44,527 nt of DNA from Acidobacteriaceae bacterium. GTDB lineage: Bacteria > Acidobacteriota > Terriglobia > Terriglobales > Acidobacteriaceae. The stretch lies in NCBI GenBank assembly GCA_903970395.1, contig CAJCIM010000168.1:1-44527 (forward strand), in the 5' to 3' direction. Shown in pieces: positions 34,908-44,214 of the stretch; the first letter of the stretch is position 1, and each line of letters starts with the position of its first letter. Under the pieces are notes generated by a model. The model worked only from the letters and a program-made list of their open reading frames with translations, was not told the DNA's origin and searched no databases. Position numbers and translations under genes: made by a program.

Positions 34908-37900
34908 ATGAGCAAACCAGTCTTTTACGATCCGCAACGCAAACGATGGAAGCGGCTGCGGCGTATCTTTGACTCGCTGGCGCTGTTCGCCACCGTGGTG
35001 GGAGTGCTGTTTATTGTCGGGCTGCTGCGGATGAAGCCGATGCAGGGGCTGGATCTGCGCTCGGCGACGAAGCGGTATAGGGCTCTGTATCAGCCGAAGC
35101 CGGAGCTGAAGTCCAAGGAGAAGCTGAACCACTCGAAGCACCGGCGGTCGGACGTTGAGCCAAGCGAAGTGGCGCTGAACTCGGGTGAGGGGCTTAGGGC
35201 GGCGTTTTATACGGATGCCGATCCGGCGAGCTTTGCGTCGTTCAAAGCGCACATCAAGCAGATCGACCTGCTGTTTCCAGAGTGGTTGCATGTGGTGACG
35301 CCAGATGGGTCGCTGGTGAGCTACACGTCGGACAATATACCGTTCGCGGTGGTGGATCGCGAGGGGGTTCACAGCGTCGACCGCGAGAACAAAATTGTGA
35401 AGGCGATCACGGCGGCGAAGGAAGATACCGACATCTTCCCTATGGTGAACAACTATAGCCCCGTGGACGGCGTGTTTGAGCCAACGGTAGAGCCGTTCCT
35501 TGTGAGTGCGACGGCTCGCGATAACTTTGTGCAGCAGCTGGACCAGTTCATGGCGGCGAACACTCGCTACAAAGGAGTCACGCTGGATTTTCAGGCTCTG
35601 CCGCTCGACGCGAAGGCTGGTTACGATCAGCTGATTACTTCGCTGTATGCGGACTTCCATCCAAAGAATCTGCGGATCTATATCAATGTGCCGGTGACGA
35701 CGAGCCCGGCGGACATGAGCGTGTACGCGGCGAACTCCGATGGGCTGATTTTGATGAACTACGGCGAGCACCAGGATGGGACGCCGCCGGGTGCCGTTGC
35801 CGGGCAGGACTGGTTCGAGCAGAACCTGCAGAATGCGATGAAGGTGGTTCCGCAGAACAAGATCATCTGCTCGATTGGGGCGTACGGTTACGACTGGACG
35901 ACACCTCTACCTGTGCCGGCTCCGAAAGGGAAAAAGGGCAAGCCTGCGGCGAACCCGGACGATTCCGGTGATGCAACGAACCTCTCAACGCAAGAGGTTT
36001 GGCAGGAGGCGTCGGACTCAGGGGCACAGATTGATCTGGATGATTCTTCCCTGAATCCGCACTTTGCGTATGACGACGAAGACGCGAAGGTGCGGCACCA
36101 GGTTTGGTTTCTGGATGCCGTGACGGCTCTGAACCAGATGCGGGTGGCGCGGGCGTTGGGCATCCAGACGTTTGCGTTGTGGCGGCTGGGCAGCGAGGAC
36201 GACTCGCTGTGGAAGATATGGGACAGCCCGCTGCATGCGGACCCAGTGAAGGACCTTGCGGACGTGTCGCCGGGACAGGACATCGATACCGAGGGCGATG
36301 GGGACATTATTCGCGTGACGGGGCTGCCGCAGAACGGACGCCGCAGGGTGACGATGGATGATGACCCGACGATTCCCAAGCAGTACCTGAGCGCGGTTTC
36401 GGAGTCGATGACGTCGTATCCCCTGCCCTACACGGTGACCCAGTACGGGTATCAGCCGAAGAAGGTAGCCATCAGCTTCGATGATGGGCCGGACCCGACG
36501 TGGACGCCGAGGATTCTGGACATTCTGAAGAAGGAGAACGTGAAGGGCACGTTCTTCATGATCGGCGAGGTGGCGCAGGAGAATGTGGGTGTGATGCAGC
36601 GGGTGTACCGCGAGGGCCACGAGATCGGCAATCACACATATACGCATCCGGACATCTCCGAAATTTCGACGGGGCAGGTGGACTTGCAACTGAATGTGAC
36701 GGAAGACTTGTTCGCCGCGAAGCTGGGAGTGAACCCGGTGTACTTCCGGCCTCCATACTCCATCGACCAGGAGCCGGACACGAACGACCAGGCAGAGCCG
36801 GTGGCACATATACAGAACCGTGGGTATGTGATCGTCGGCAACAAGATCGATACGGATGACTGGGACGAAAACCCGCGCAAGACGCCAGACCAGATCATCA
36901 ACAGCGTGTTTGAGCAGATTGACGCGGCAAACACGAAGACCTGGATGCGCGGGTCAGTGATCCTGATGCACGACGGCGGTGGCAATCGTCAGCCGACGGT
37001 AGATGCGCTTCCGAAGCTGATTGAGGCGTTGCGTGCGCGCGGCTACGAGATTGTGCCGGTCTCCGAGTTGCTCGGGATGAGCCGCGACCAGGTGATGGTA
37101 CCGCTGACCCAGCACCAGAGGTATGAGGCGATGGTGGATTCGGTGGCGTTCTTCTTCATCGGGTTCTTCAATCACTTTGTGATCTGGGTGTTTTTTGTTG
37201 GCGATGTGCTGATGAGCGGGCGGCTGATCATCATTGGTTTGTTTGCGATTATTGACCGGTTCAGAAAGCGGAAGGACTACTCCACACCGGATTACAAACC
37301 GCGGGTGGCGGTGCTGATACCGGCGTACAACGAAGAGACGGTGATTGCGCGGACGGTTCGGTCGGTGATGATGTCGAACTATAAGAACATCCGCATCATC
37401 GTGATCGACGATGGGTCGAAGGACGCAACGTACAAAGTAGCGACCGAGACCTATGCGAAGGAGATCGCCGAAGGCCGCGTGACGGTGCTGACCAAGCCCA
37501 ACGGAGGCAAGGCCGAGGCCTTGAACTTTGCGCTCGAGCAAACGGACGAAGAGATTTATGTCGGCATTGATGCGGATGGCGTGATTGCGCACGATGCCAT
37601 TAGCAGGCTGGTGTGTCACTTTGCGAACCCTCACATTGGAGCCGTCGCAGGCAATGCGAAGGTGGGCAATCGCGTGAACCTGTGGACGCGCTGGCAGGCA
37701 CTGGAGTACATCACGAGCCAGAACTTCGAACGGCGCGCGCTGGATCTGTTCGATGTAGTGATGGTGGTTCCAGGTGCGATTGGTGCGTGGCGCACGGCTG
37801 CGGTGCGCGCTGGTGGTGGCTATCATCCCGATACCGTGGCCGAAGATGCCGACCTGACGATGAACCTGCTGGAGCAAGGGTACGCGGTGATCTACGAGGA

Positions 37901-38450
37901 CCAGGCCCTGGCATTTACCGAGGCGCCGGTGACCGCAAATGGGCTGGCGCGACAGCGGTTCCGGTGGTCGTTCGGGATTCTGCAGGCGGTGTTCAAACAC
38001 CGTGGCGCGATCAGAAACCGTCGCGCGATGGGCCTGTTTGCGCTGCCAAATATCGTGGTGTTCCAGATTGTGCTGCCGCTGGTTTCGCCACTGATTGACC
38101 TGATGTTTGTGGCGGGTGTGATCCACTACTTCATCGACAAGTACTATCACCCGGAGACGACGAATCCGGCGGATCTGGTGAAATTGCTGACGTTCTTTGT
38201 GGCGTTCCTGGCGATCGATTTTGCGGCGTCGGCGCTGGCGTTCCTGCTGGAGCGCAAGCATCCGGCGAGCAAGGGCGACGGTTGGCTGCTGGTCCACATC
38301 TGGGTGCAGCGATTTACGTACCGGCAGTTGTTCTCGTGGGTGCTGTTCCGTACGGTGAAGCGCGCGATTGACGGCAAGTCGTTCAGCTGGGACAAGCTGG
38401 AGCGAACCGCGAAGATGTCAAAGGAGACTGAGCGGTTGACCGCAGAGTAA
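34908..38450 (+). CDS. GH18-like / NodB deacetylase / GT2 synthase fusion
   Basis: An 1180-residue membrane protein with three enzymatic domains. A membrane segment (about 22-42) is followed by a GH18-like barrel (about 95-440). A NodB polysaccharide deacetylase (about 510-730) has FDDGPD (524-529; Asp525, Asp526) and the metal pair His576/His580 (HTYTH). After a membrane segment comes a processive GT2 domain (about 800-1060) with DAD (888-890), EDAD (979-982) and QRFRW (1016-1020), then C-terminal membrane helices. The design is like PgaB and PgaC in one chain, so it may make and trim an N-acetylglucosamine-type exopolysaccharide. In the GH18 part the usual catalytic Glu is Gln229 (LDFQ), so that domain may only bind glycan. 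The start ATG 34908 is divergent from the GT-C gene. Confidence 0.9.
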   Translation: MSKPVFYDPQRKRWKRLRRIFDSLALFATVVGVLFIVGLLRMKPMQGLDLRSATKRYRALYQPKPELKSKEKLNHSKHRRSDVEPSEVALNSGEGLRAAFYTDADPASFASFKAHIKQIDLLFPEWLHVVTPDGSLVSYTSDNIPFAVVDREGVHSVDRENKIVKAITAAKEDTDIFPMVNNYSPVDGVFEPTVEPFLVSATARDNFVQQLDQFMAANTRYKGVTLDFQALPLDAKAGYDQLITSLYADFHPKNLRIYINVPVTTSPADMSVYAANSDGLILMNYGEHQDGTPPGAVAGQDWFEQNLQNAMKVVPQNKIICSIGAYGYDWTTPLPVPAPKGKKGKPAANPDDSGDATNLSTQEVWQEASDSGAQIDLDDSSLNPHFAYDDEDAKVRHQVWFLDAVTALNQMRVARALGIQTFALWRLGSEDDSLWKIWDSPLHADPVKDLADVSPGQDIDTEGDGDIIRVTGLPQNGRRRVTMDDDPTIPKQYLSAVSESMTSYPLPYTVTQYGYQPKKVAISFDDGPDPTWTPRILDILKKENVKGTFFMIGEVAQENVGVMQRVYREGHEIGNHTYTHPDISEISTGQVDLQLNVTEDLFAAKLGVNPVYFRPPYSIDQEPDTNDQAEPVAHIQNRGYVIVGNKIDTDDWDENPRKTPDQIINSVFEQIDAANTKTWMRGSVILMHDGGGNRQPTVDALPKLIEALRARGYEIVPVSELLGMSRDQVMVPLTQHQRYEAMVDSVAFFFIGFFNHFVIWVFFVGDVLMSGRLIIIGLFAIIDRFRKRKDYSTPDYKPRVAVLIPAYNEETVIARTVRSVMMSNYKNIRIIVIDDGSKDATYKVATETYAKEIAEGRVTVLTKPNGGKAEALNFALEQTDEEIYVGIDADGVIAHDAISRLVCHFANPHIGAVAGNAKVGNRVNLWTRWQALEYITSQNFERRALDLFDVVMVVPGAIGAWRTAAVRAGGGYHPDTVAEDADLTMNLLEQGYAVIYEDQALAFTEAPVTANGLARQRFRWSFGILQAVFKHRGAIRNRRAMGLFALPNIVVFQIVLPLVSPLIDLMFVAGVIHYFIDKYYHPETTNPADLVKLLTFFVAFLAIDFAASALAFLLERKHPASKGDGWLLVHIWVQRFTYRQLFSWVLFRTVKRAIDGKSFSWDKLERTAKMSKETERLTAE

Positions 38451-38472
38451 ACTTGAGCGCAGAGGATGTTTG

Positions 38473-40041
38473 ATGAGCGCTATGAGTGTCAGTTCCCTGC
38501 CCGCGTTTCGCAATGAACCGTTTACAGATTTTTCTAGAGCAGAAAACGCAGAGGCCTTGCGGCAGGCTCTTGCCACGGTGCATGGAGAGCTGGGTCGCAG
38601 CTATGAGCTTCTGATCGGTGGCAAGAATGTACAGACCGGCAGGACGTTCGCTTCGGTGAATCCGGCCAAGCCAGGTCAGGTGGTGGGCGTTCATGCCGAG
38701 GCCGATGAGACTGAGGCTCTGGCAGCGGTGGAAGCAGCTCAGGCGGCATTTGCGACATGGGGCAAGACGAGCGTGGCTGAGCGTGTCGAGCTGCTGCTGA
38801 AGGCTTCGGCGAAGCTGCGGGAGCGGCACTTTGAGTTCTGCGGTTGGCTGACGGTTGAGGTGGGCAAAAACTGGGCCGAGGCCGATGCAGACGTAGGTGA
38901 GTGCATCGACTTTCTGGAGTTTTATGCCCGTGAGGCCCTGAAGCTGGATGCCGCGACGACGCCGATCCAGTATCCGGGCGAGAAGAACATGCTGCGCTAT
39001 GTGCCGCTGGGGGTGGGTGCGGTAATTCCGCCCTGGAACTTTCCGCTAGCGATTATGGCGGGCATGACTACGGCGGCGATTGTGACCGGGAATACCGTGG
39101 TGCTGAAGCCTTCTCCAGATGCTCCGACGATTGCTGCGAAGTTTGTGGCACTGATGGTGGAGGTTGGGCTGCCCGCTGGGGTAGTGAACCTCGTGCAGGG
39201 CGGGCCAGAGGTTGGGCGCGCCATTGTCGAGCACAAACAGGTGCGGTTTATCGCGTTTACGGGATCGAAGAAAGTTGGGCTGGAGATCCACGAGCGGGCG
39301 GCGAAGACGCTGCCGGGGCAGAAGTTTCTGCGCCGAACGATCCTGGAGCTGGGTGGCAAGGATTCGATCATAGTGGACGCGGATGCGAATCTGGATGATG
39401 CCGTGACAGGCGTGGTGGCGTCGGCGTTCGGGTTCAATGGGCAGAAGTGTTCGGCGTGTTCGCGGGCTATTGTGGCGGATGCGATCTATGACAGCTTCAC
39501 AGAGAAGCTGAAGGCGAAGGTCGAGGCGCTGCAGAGCGGTCCGCCAGAGGAGAACTTCTACGTTGGGCCGGTGATCAACGTCGTGGCTCAGGAGCGTGTG
39601 CTGAACTACATCGAGGTGGGCCAGAAGGAGGGCCAACTGCTTACTGGCGGCACGGCCATTAAGACGGCTGAAGGCGGGTATTACATTGCGCCGACGGTGT
39701 TCACCGAGGTAAAGCCCGATGCGCGGCTGGCGCAGGAGGAGATCTTTGGGCCCTTGCTGGCGGTGATCCGGGCGAAGGACTTCGATGACGCGCTGGAGAT
39801 CGCGAACAACACGGAGTATGGACTGACCGGGGCAATCTATACGAGCTCAGCGGACAAGCTGGAACGTGCGCGGCGGGAGTTCCATGTGGGGAATCTCTAC
39901 TTGAACCGTAAGTGCACGGGCGCAATGGTGGGGGCGCATCCGTTTGGTGGGTTCAATATGAGCGGGACAGACTCGAAGGCGGGTGGGCCGGATTACCTGC
40001 TGCTATTCACACAAGCCAAGTCGATCGCGGAGCGGCTCTGA
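38473..40041 (+). CDS. pruA: L-glutamate gamma-semialdehyde dehydrogenase
   Basis: A 522-residue NAD-dependent aldehyde dehydrogenase of the delta-1-pyrroline-5-carboxylate type, completing proline (and arginine) breakdown to glutamate. Visible are PPWNFPLAIMAG, TGNTVVLKPSP, the general base Glu292 in LELGGKDS and the nucleophile Cys326 in GQKCSACSR. The single-domain length matches RocA/PruA rather than the bifunctional PutA. The start ATG 38473 has GAGG eight bases upstream; TTG 38470 is less likely. It follows the fusion gene by 22 bp, but no proline dehydrogenase is adjacent. Confidence 0.93.
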   Translation: MSAMSVSSLPAFRNEPFTDFSRAENAEALRQALATVHGELGRSYELLIGGKNVQTGRTFASVNPAKPGQVVGVHAEADETEALAAVEAAQAAFATWGKTSVAERVELLLKASAKLRERHFEFCGWLTVEVGKNWAEADADVGECIDFLEFYAREALKLDAATTPIQYPGEKNMLRYVPLGVGAVIPPWNFPLAIMAGMTTAAIVTGNTVVLKPSPDAPTIAAKFVALMVEVGLPAGVVNLVQGGPEVGRAIVEHKQVRFIAFTGSKKVGLEIHERAAKTLPGQKFLRRTILELGGKDSIIVDADANLDDAVTGVVASAFGFNGQKCSACSRAIVADAIYDSFTEKLKAKVEALQSGPPEENFYVGPVINVVAQERVLNYIEVGQKEGQLLTGGTAIKTAEGGYYIAPTVFTEVKPDARLAQEEIFGPLLAVIRAKDFDDALEIANNTEYGLTGAIYTSSADKLERARREFHVGNLYLNRKCTGAMVGAHPFGGFNMSGTDSKAGGPDYLLLFTQAKSIAERL

Positions 40042-40110
40042 AAAGTCGCGATCTCGTTGGCCTGTGGATAACTGCGCTCGCTGGGAACGAAGCGGGGCCC
40101 GGTACAACAC

Positions 40111-40770
40111 TTATGCCGTGCGGGCTGTCTTGGAGGCGCGGACGTTCTCCACTGCCTCGGCGAGTGCACGGTGGTGAATGGTGAAGAGGGCGAGCTCGAG
40201 CCGGTCTGAGACGCCGGTCTTGTCATAGATGGAGCAGAGGTAGTTCTTGACGACCTGCTCCTTGGTGCCGAGCTGCATTGCGATGTCCTTGTTCTTGCAA
40301 CCTTCGGCGACGAGAGCCACGATCTGGAGCTCCTTGGGGGTAAGGCGCTGCAGAACCATGACACCGACGCGGTCGGGTGAAGGCATGGACTTGACCTTGG
40401 CGCGCTGCACGGAGCGTTCACCGGCGGCGACGCGGTGCAGGCAGTCGACCAGCTGAGGGCCGGCGACCGAGCGCAGGACGATGCCTTCGATGCGGAGGGC
40501 AACGGCCTCTTCAAGGACAGTGTCGTGCTCCAAGATGATGACCGAGCGGCTGCCAGCCTGCTCGATCCAGTCGAGGAGCGAGTGGAGATCGTGAGTGATG
40601 CTCGAGGGGAAGACCACGATGGACTTGCGCAGGCTGCCGACAGCCTCCTGCAAGCGCTCCAGGTCGGCGCACTGCGCGACTACTTGGATGTTCTCTTCAA
40701 GCGCGAGAACCCGCGCGACACCGGTGCGAAAAATTACCTGATTGTCCGCCAAAATAACTTGCAATGCCAC
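40111..40770 (-). CDS. Atypical LuxR/NarL-type response regulator with degenerate receiver
   Basis: A 219-residue DNA-binding regulator. The N-terminal receiver-like domain (1-about 118) lacks the phosphoacceptor Asp: the strand reads SIVVFPSS (50-57), the acidic pair is Asp9-Asn10, and the conserved Lys is Arg100. The LuxR HTH (143-197) has LTPKELQIVALVAEG, NKDIAMQLGTKEQVVKNY, and is intact. It is therefore probably controlled without phosphorylation. The start is GTG 40770 with GGGAG upstream; ATG 40809 would add 13 residues with a poor site. It faces a divergent lipoprotein gene, which it may regulate. Confidence 0.85.
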   Translation of the reverse strand: MALQVILADNQVIFRTGVARVLALEENIQVVAQCADLERLQEAVGSLRKSIVVFPSSITHDLHSLLDWIEQAGSRSVIILEHDTVLEEAVALRIEGIVLRSVAGPQLVDCLHRVAAGERSVQRAKVKSMPSPDRVGVMVLQRLTPKELQIVALVAEGCKNKDIAMQLGTKEQVVKNYLCSIYDKTGVSDRLELALFTIHHRALAEAVENVRASKTARTA

Positions 40771-40932
40771 AGTGATTCTCCCTTCTGAGTTGGTTCCATA
40801 CGACACCATGAGCGGAGACCGCGGCTATACCCCTTTCGGTGTACCCAGCTGGAACGGGGGAAACAACAGCAACAATTGCCCAAAGAACACGTTATAGCGG
40901 GTGTGCCGTTCCTCGGCCAGGAGAAATGAAAC

Positions 40933-41274
40933 ATGAACCGCAGACGAATTCTGGTGCTGGCAACCTCTACCCTGGCGCTGGTGGCGACCGTGGGCTGCTC
41001 TCATCCCTATTATCCACCCGCGGGGCCTCCACCGCCGCCCCCGCCTGTGCAACCGGCCCCTCTGATCCAGACAGCTGACCGCAACGGTTACCAGACGGGA
41101 CGTGCCGACGGCTCTCGCGATGCCTATGGGGGGTATCCGTTTGCACCGCGGCGTACGCGTGCGTACCACGAGACACCGGGCTACGATGCCAATCTTGGGC
41201 CGTTCCATCCGTACCAAAATGCCTTCCGAAGCGCATACCTGCGCGGGTATCAGGATGGTTACTACCGCCGCTAG
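40933..41274 (+). CDS. Putative small lipoprotein, proline- and tyrosine-rich
   Basis: A 113-residue protein, family unknown. The N-terminus is a lipoprotein-type signal, with Cys22 after ATVG (a slightly atypical lipobox). A run of Pro (31-40) follows, then a Gly/Tyr/Arg-rich part with repeats of the form GYQxGxxDG. Such proteins lie in the outer envelope; no function can be assigned. The start ATG 40933 has AGGAG at good distance. It is divergent from the atypical response regulator. Confidence 0.7.
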   Translation: MNRRRILVLATSTLALVATVGCSHPYYPPAGPPPPPPPVQPAPLIQTADRNGYQTGRADGSRDAYGGYPFAPRRTRAYHETPGYDANLGPFHPYQNAFRSAYLRGYQDGYYRR

Positions 41275-41340
41275 GATGCGGGAGCGGCCAGCGCGGGTGG
41301 TGCTGGCCGCTCCTGAGACACTCGTTTTATCATCGGGATT

Positions 41341-41769
41341 ATGTCCATTCGTCCTTTTCATATTGCCTTCCCTGTTGACGATCTTGAGGCCGCGCGCCAC
41401 TTCTATGGCACGGTGCTGGCGTGCCCCGAAGGGCGCAGCTCAGAACAGTGGATCGACTTCAACCTGTATGGGCACCAGATCGTAGCGCATCACAAGCCGA
41501 AGCCTTTAGTCGATGCACAGGCGCAGCATAGCAACCCGGTGGATGGACATGATGTGCCAGTTCCCCACTTCGGCGTCGTGCTGGAGAAGCAGCATTGGAA
41601 AGAGCTCGCCGAGCGCGTGAAGGCAGCGCAGGTAAAGTTCATCATTGAGCCGTATACACGTTTTGAGGGGCAGGTGGGCGAACAGTCCACGATGTTCTTT
41701 CTGGATCCGGCCGGGAATGCGCTGGAGTTCAAAGCGTTCGAGGATCTGGGGCAGCTGTTCGCGAAGTGA
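41341..41769 (+). CDS. VOC family (glyoxalase-like) metalloprotein
   Basis: A 142-residue protein of the vicinal oxygen chelate family. The two beta-alpha-beta-beta-beta modules are visible: [20 protein letters not shown] (4-23), then [13 protein letters not shown] and [16 protein letters not shown] near the end. Candidate metal ligands are His7, His76-region and Glu near ALEFK. The reaction (isomerase, dioxygenase, hydrolase) cannot be predicted from sequence. It starts 66 bp after the lipoprotein gene. Confidence 0.85.
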   Translation: MSIRPFHIAFPVDDLEAARHFYGTVLACPEGRSSEQWIDFNLYGHQIVAHHKPKPLVDAQAQHSNPVDGHDVPVPHFGVVLEKQHWKELAERVKAAQVKFIIEPYTRFEGQVGEQSTMFFLDPAGNALEFKAFEDLGQLFAK

Positions 41770-41804
41770 TGACGGAGAATTTCGCCTCTGTGGACAAGAA
41801 GAAG

Positions 41805-41819
41805 ATTCCCTGCGGGAAT
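41805..41819. terminator. Hairpin ATTCCC-TGC-GGGAAT between convergent genes
   Basis: ATTCCC (41805-41810) and GGGAAT (41814-41819) form a 6-bp hairpin between the convergent VOC and FadR-type genes. The sequence GATTCCCTGCGGGAATGAC is a form I recall in spacers of many acidobacteria, so it may be both a terminator and a dispersed repeat. Confidence 0.4.
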
Positions 41820-41846
41820 GACAACAAGACAAGAAAGACCGCTTTA

Positions 41847-42599
41847 TCAGGCGTGCTGCGTGCGGGTTTCTTCGGAGTCCTGCTTGTGGGGCTTGGCGGA
41901 ATCTCGGTGTGAAGGGACTTCGTCGCTGGTGAGGTGCTCTTCGACGTGCTGGAGATGGCGGCGCATGGCGCGGCGGGCCTCGTTGGGGTTGCGTTCGGCG
42001 ATAGCGGCGAAGATGGCTTCGTGGTCTTCGAGAGCTGCGGCCTGATGCTGGTCCAGACCTGCGCGTTGCGAGAGACGGTGGTACATAGGCGCAAACATGC
42101 CGGCCCAGAGGCCATCGACGATGCTGGCGAGAACGGAGTTCTTGGCGGCCTCGCCGATCGCAACGTGGAACTGGCGATCGGTGACCTGCGCGTTGGTCTT
42201 GGCGAGGACTAGGCGGCGCATCTGCTGCAAGGTCTTTTCGATCTTGGCGAGGTCACCAGCAGAGGCGTAGAGAGCTGCATCAGCGGCGATCTCGCCTTCG
42301 ATGAGGATGCGGGCTCGGAGGAGCTCGAAGGGGCCGGGACCGGAGTCGAGGACCAGCGACATTGGGTTGACAGCTTCGCGGACGTATGCGCCGGAGCCTG
42401 AGCGGATCTCAAGTTCGCCGGCAATCTCAAGGGATATCATGGCTTCGCGGATGGTGGGACGGCTGACGCCGCAGACCTTAGCCAGATCGATCTCCCCCGG
42501 GAGGCGCGCACCTGGCTCAAGCCCCTTTTCTGCGATGTAACGGGAGATGCGGGCTGCAACCTCCTGGTAGCGGCGATGCGTTTTTACCATGGCGGTCAT
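41847..42599 (-). CDS. FadR/GntR family transcriptional regulator
   Basis: A 250-residue repressor of the GntR family, FadR subfamily. The N-terminal winged helix (about 9-77) has RLPGEIDLAKVCGVSRPTIR and GELEIRSGSGAYV. The C-terminal FCD domain (about 90-225) has the helices DRQFHVAIGEAAKN and RRHLQHVEEHL with His residues used for metal/ligand binding. It typically senses a sugar acid or organic acid. The start chosen is ATG 42599; ATG 42590 is also possible since GAGAGG precedes it. It is downstream of icd on the same strand with 214 bp between, so probably a separate unit. Target unknown. Confidence 0.88.
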   Translation of the reverse strand: MTAMVKTHRRYQEVAARISRYIAEKGLEPGARLPGEIDLAKVCGVSRPTIREAMISLEIAGELEIRSGSGAYVREAVNPMSLVLDSGPGPFELLRARILIEGEIAADAALYASAGDLAKIEKTLQQMRRLVLAKTNAQVTDRQFHVAIGEAAKNSVLASIVDGLWAGMFAPMYHRLSQRAGLDQHQAAALEDHEAIFAAIAERNPNEARRAMRRHLQHVEEHLTSDEVPSHRDSAKPHKQDSEETRTQHA

Positions 42600-42813
42600 C
42601 CTCTCAATCCTCGATCTGCGTCGGTTGTTAACTTCAGGAAGCATGCAGTGACAGAAACCAATTGGGAGCCAGACTACCACTCCAGAAGGAGGATTTGGAG
42701 CGGCTGCGCTTGCTCCTTCGGCACTCGCTGCGACAAGATGCTGGCTTCTCCGCTGCGAATCGCGATAAAGCCACGATGCTTCGGTCTAAATGACAGTTCT
42801 ACCTGTCGTTTCC

Positions 42814-44214
42814 TCACATATTTTCGATCATGCGGGTGGCGAACTCGCTGGTTTTAGCCTTGGTTGCGCCCTGCATCTGACGTTCGAAGTCGTAGGTGAC
42901 GAACTTCTGCTGGATGGTCTTCTCCATGGAAGATTCGATGAGGCGGGCAGCCTCGGGCCAGCCGAGGAAGTCAAAGAGCATGACGCCGGAGAGAATGACG
43001 GAGCCGGGGTTGATCACGTCCTTGTCAGCGTACTTGGGGGCGGTGCCGTGGGTGGCCTCGAAGACAGCGTAGCCGTCACCGATGTTGCCACCGGGGGCGA
43101 TGCCGAGGCCACCGACCTGCGCTGCTGCGGCGTCGGAGATGTAGTCGCCGTTGAGATTGGTAGTGGCGAGGATGCTGTAGTCGGACGGGCGGATGATGAT
43201 CTGTTGGAAGATGGAGTCGGCGATGCGGTCGTTGATGAGGATCTTCGACTTCCAAGCGCCGTTGCCGTGGGAATGGCCGATGCTGGCGATCACCTGTTTC
43301 ACCTCTGCGACGATCGAGGCGCCGAACTCCGGGGGCGCGAACTCGATGCCGGGTTCGATGAGGGCAGCGTTCTGTTCGGGTCTGAGGCTGGAGTCGGATT
43401 CGAGGTTGCCGAGGATCCAGCTTTCGCGCTCGGTCACGGTGTGCTCGCGGAACTCCTGCGTGGCGACTTCGTAGCCCCACTCGCGGAAGGCGCCTTCGGT
43501 GAACTTCTGAATGTTGCCCTTGTGGACCAGGGTTACGGTCTTGCGGCCGGTTTCGAGCGCAGCCTTGATGGCGGCGCGGACCAGGCGTTTGGTGCCGAAG
43601 ATGGAGATGGGCTTGATGCCTACGCCGGAGTCGGTGCGGACCTGCTTTTTGCCACCTTTCAGCAGGTCGTGGTTGAGGAACTCGATGAGTTTGGCTGCGT
43701 CTGCGGAGCCCTGCTTGAACTCGATGCCGGAGTAGACGTCTTCCGTGTTTTCGCGATAGAGCAGGATGTCGAGCTTTTCAGGATGCTTTACGGGCGAGGG
43801 TACGCCGGAGTAGTACTTGACCGGACGGACGCAGCTGTAGAGGTCGAGAATCTGGCGGAGCGCGACGTTGAGCGAGCGAATGCCGCCGCCGACAGGGGTA
43901 GTCAGCGGTCCTTTGATGGAAACGCGCAGGTCGCGCGCGGCGGCGACGCTGTCATCGGGCAGCCAGGTCTGAAACTCGCGATAAGCTTTTTCGCCGGCGT
44001 AGATTTCGAACCACTTGATGGCGCGTTTGCCGCCGTAGGCTTTCTCGACGGCTGCGTCGAAGACCCGCTGGGAGGCTTTCCAGATGTCGCGCCCGGTTCC
44101 GTCGCCCTCGATGAACGGGATGATCGGGTTGTCGGGTACCGTAAATTGCCCATTTGCATATTCAATCGGCGCGCCATCGGCCGGTAAAGCCAATCCGTTG
44201 TAGCTGCTCTGCAT
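42814..44214 (-). CDS. icd: NADP-dependent isocitrate dehydrogenase
   Basis: A 466-residue TCA-cycle enzyme oxidising isocitrate to 2-oxoglutarate. Substrate-binding SLNVALRQ (the Ser-Asn-Arg segment), [30 protein letters not shown] and NLNGDYISD with [10 protein letters not shown] are all present. It is the long bacterial (E. coli-like) type. The start ATG 44214 has a GGGA nearby. It is the last gene in the window on the - strand. Confidence 0.95.
   Translation of the reverse strand: MQSSYNGLALPADGAPIEYANGQFTVPDNPIIPFIEGDGTGRDIWKASQRVFDAAVEKAYGGKRAIKWFEIYAGEKAYREFQTWLPDDSVAAARDLRVSIKGPLTTPVGGGIRSLNVALRQILDLYSCVRPVKYYSGVPSPVKHPEKLDILLYRENTEDVYSGIEFKQGSADAAKLIEFLNHDLLKGGKKQVRTDSGVGIKPISIFGTKRLVRAAIKAALETGRKTVTLVHKGNIQKFTEGAFREWGYEVATQEFREHTVTERESWILGNLESDSSLRPEQNAALIEPGIEFAPPEFGASIVAEVKQVIASIGHSHGNGAWKSKILINDRIADSIFQQIIIRPSDYSILATTNLNGDYISDAAAAQVGGLGIAPGGNIGDGYAVFEATHGTAPKYADKDVINPGSVILSGVMLFDFLGWPEAARLIESSMEKTIQQKFVTYDFERQMQGATKAKTSEFATRMIENM

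Noticed and set aside
36954-38297. 447-codon open frame antisense to the GT2 domain
   Set aside because: His/Arg-rich composition typical of a shadow; the sense frame has all GT2 motifs.
42790-44187. 465-codon open frame antisense to icd
   Set aside because: The opposite strand is unmistakably isocitrate dehydrogenase; the antisense frame has low-complexity acidic composition.
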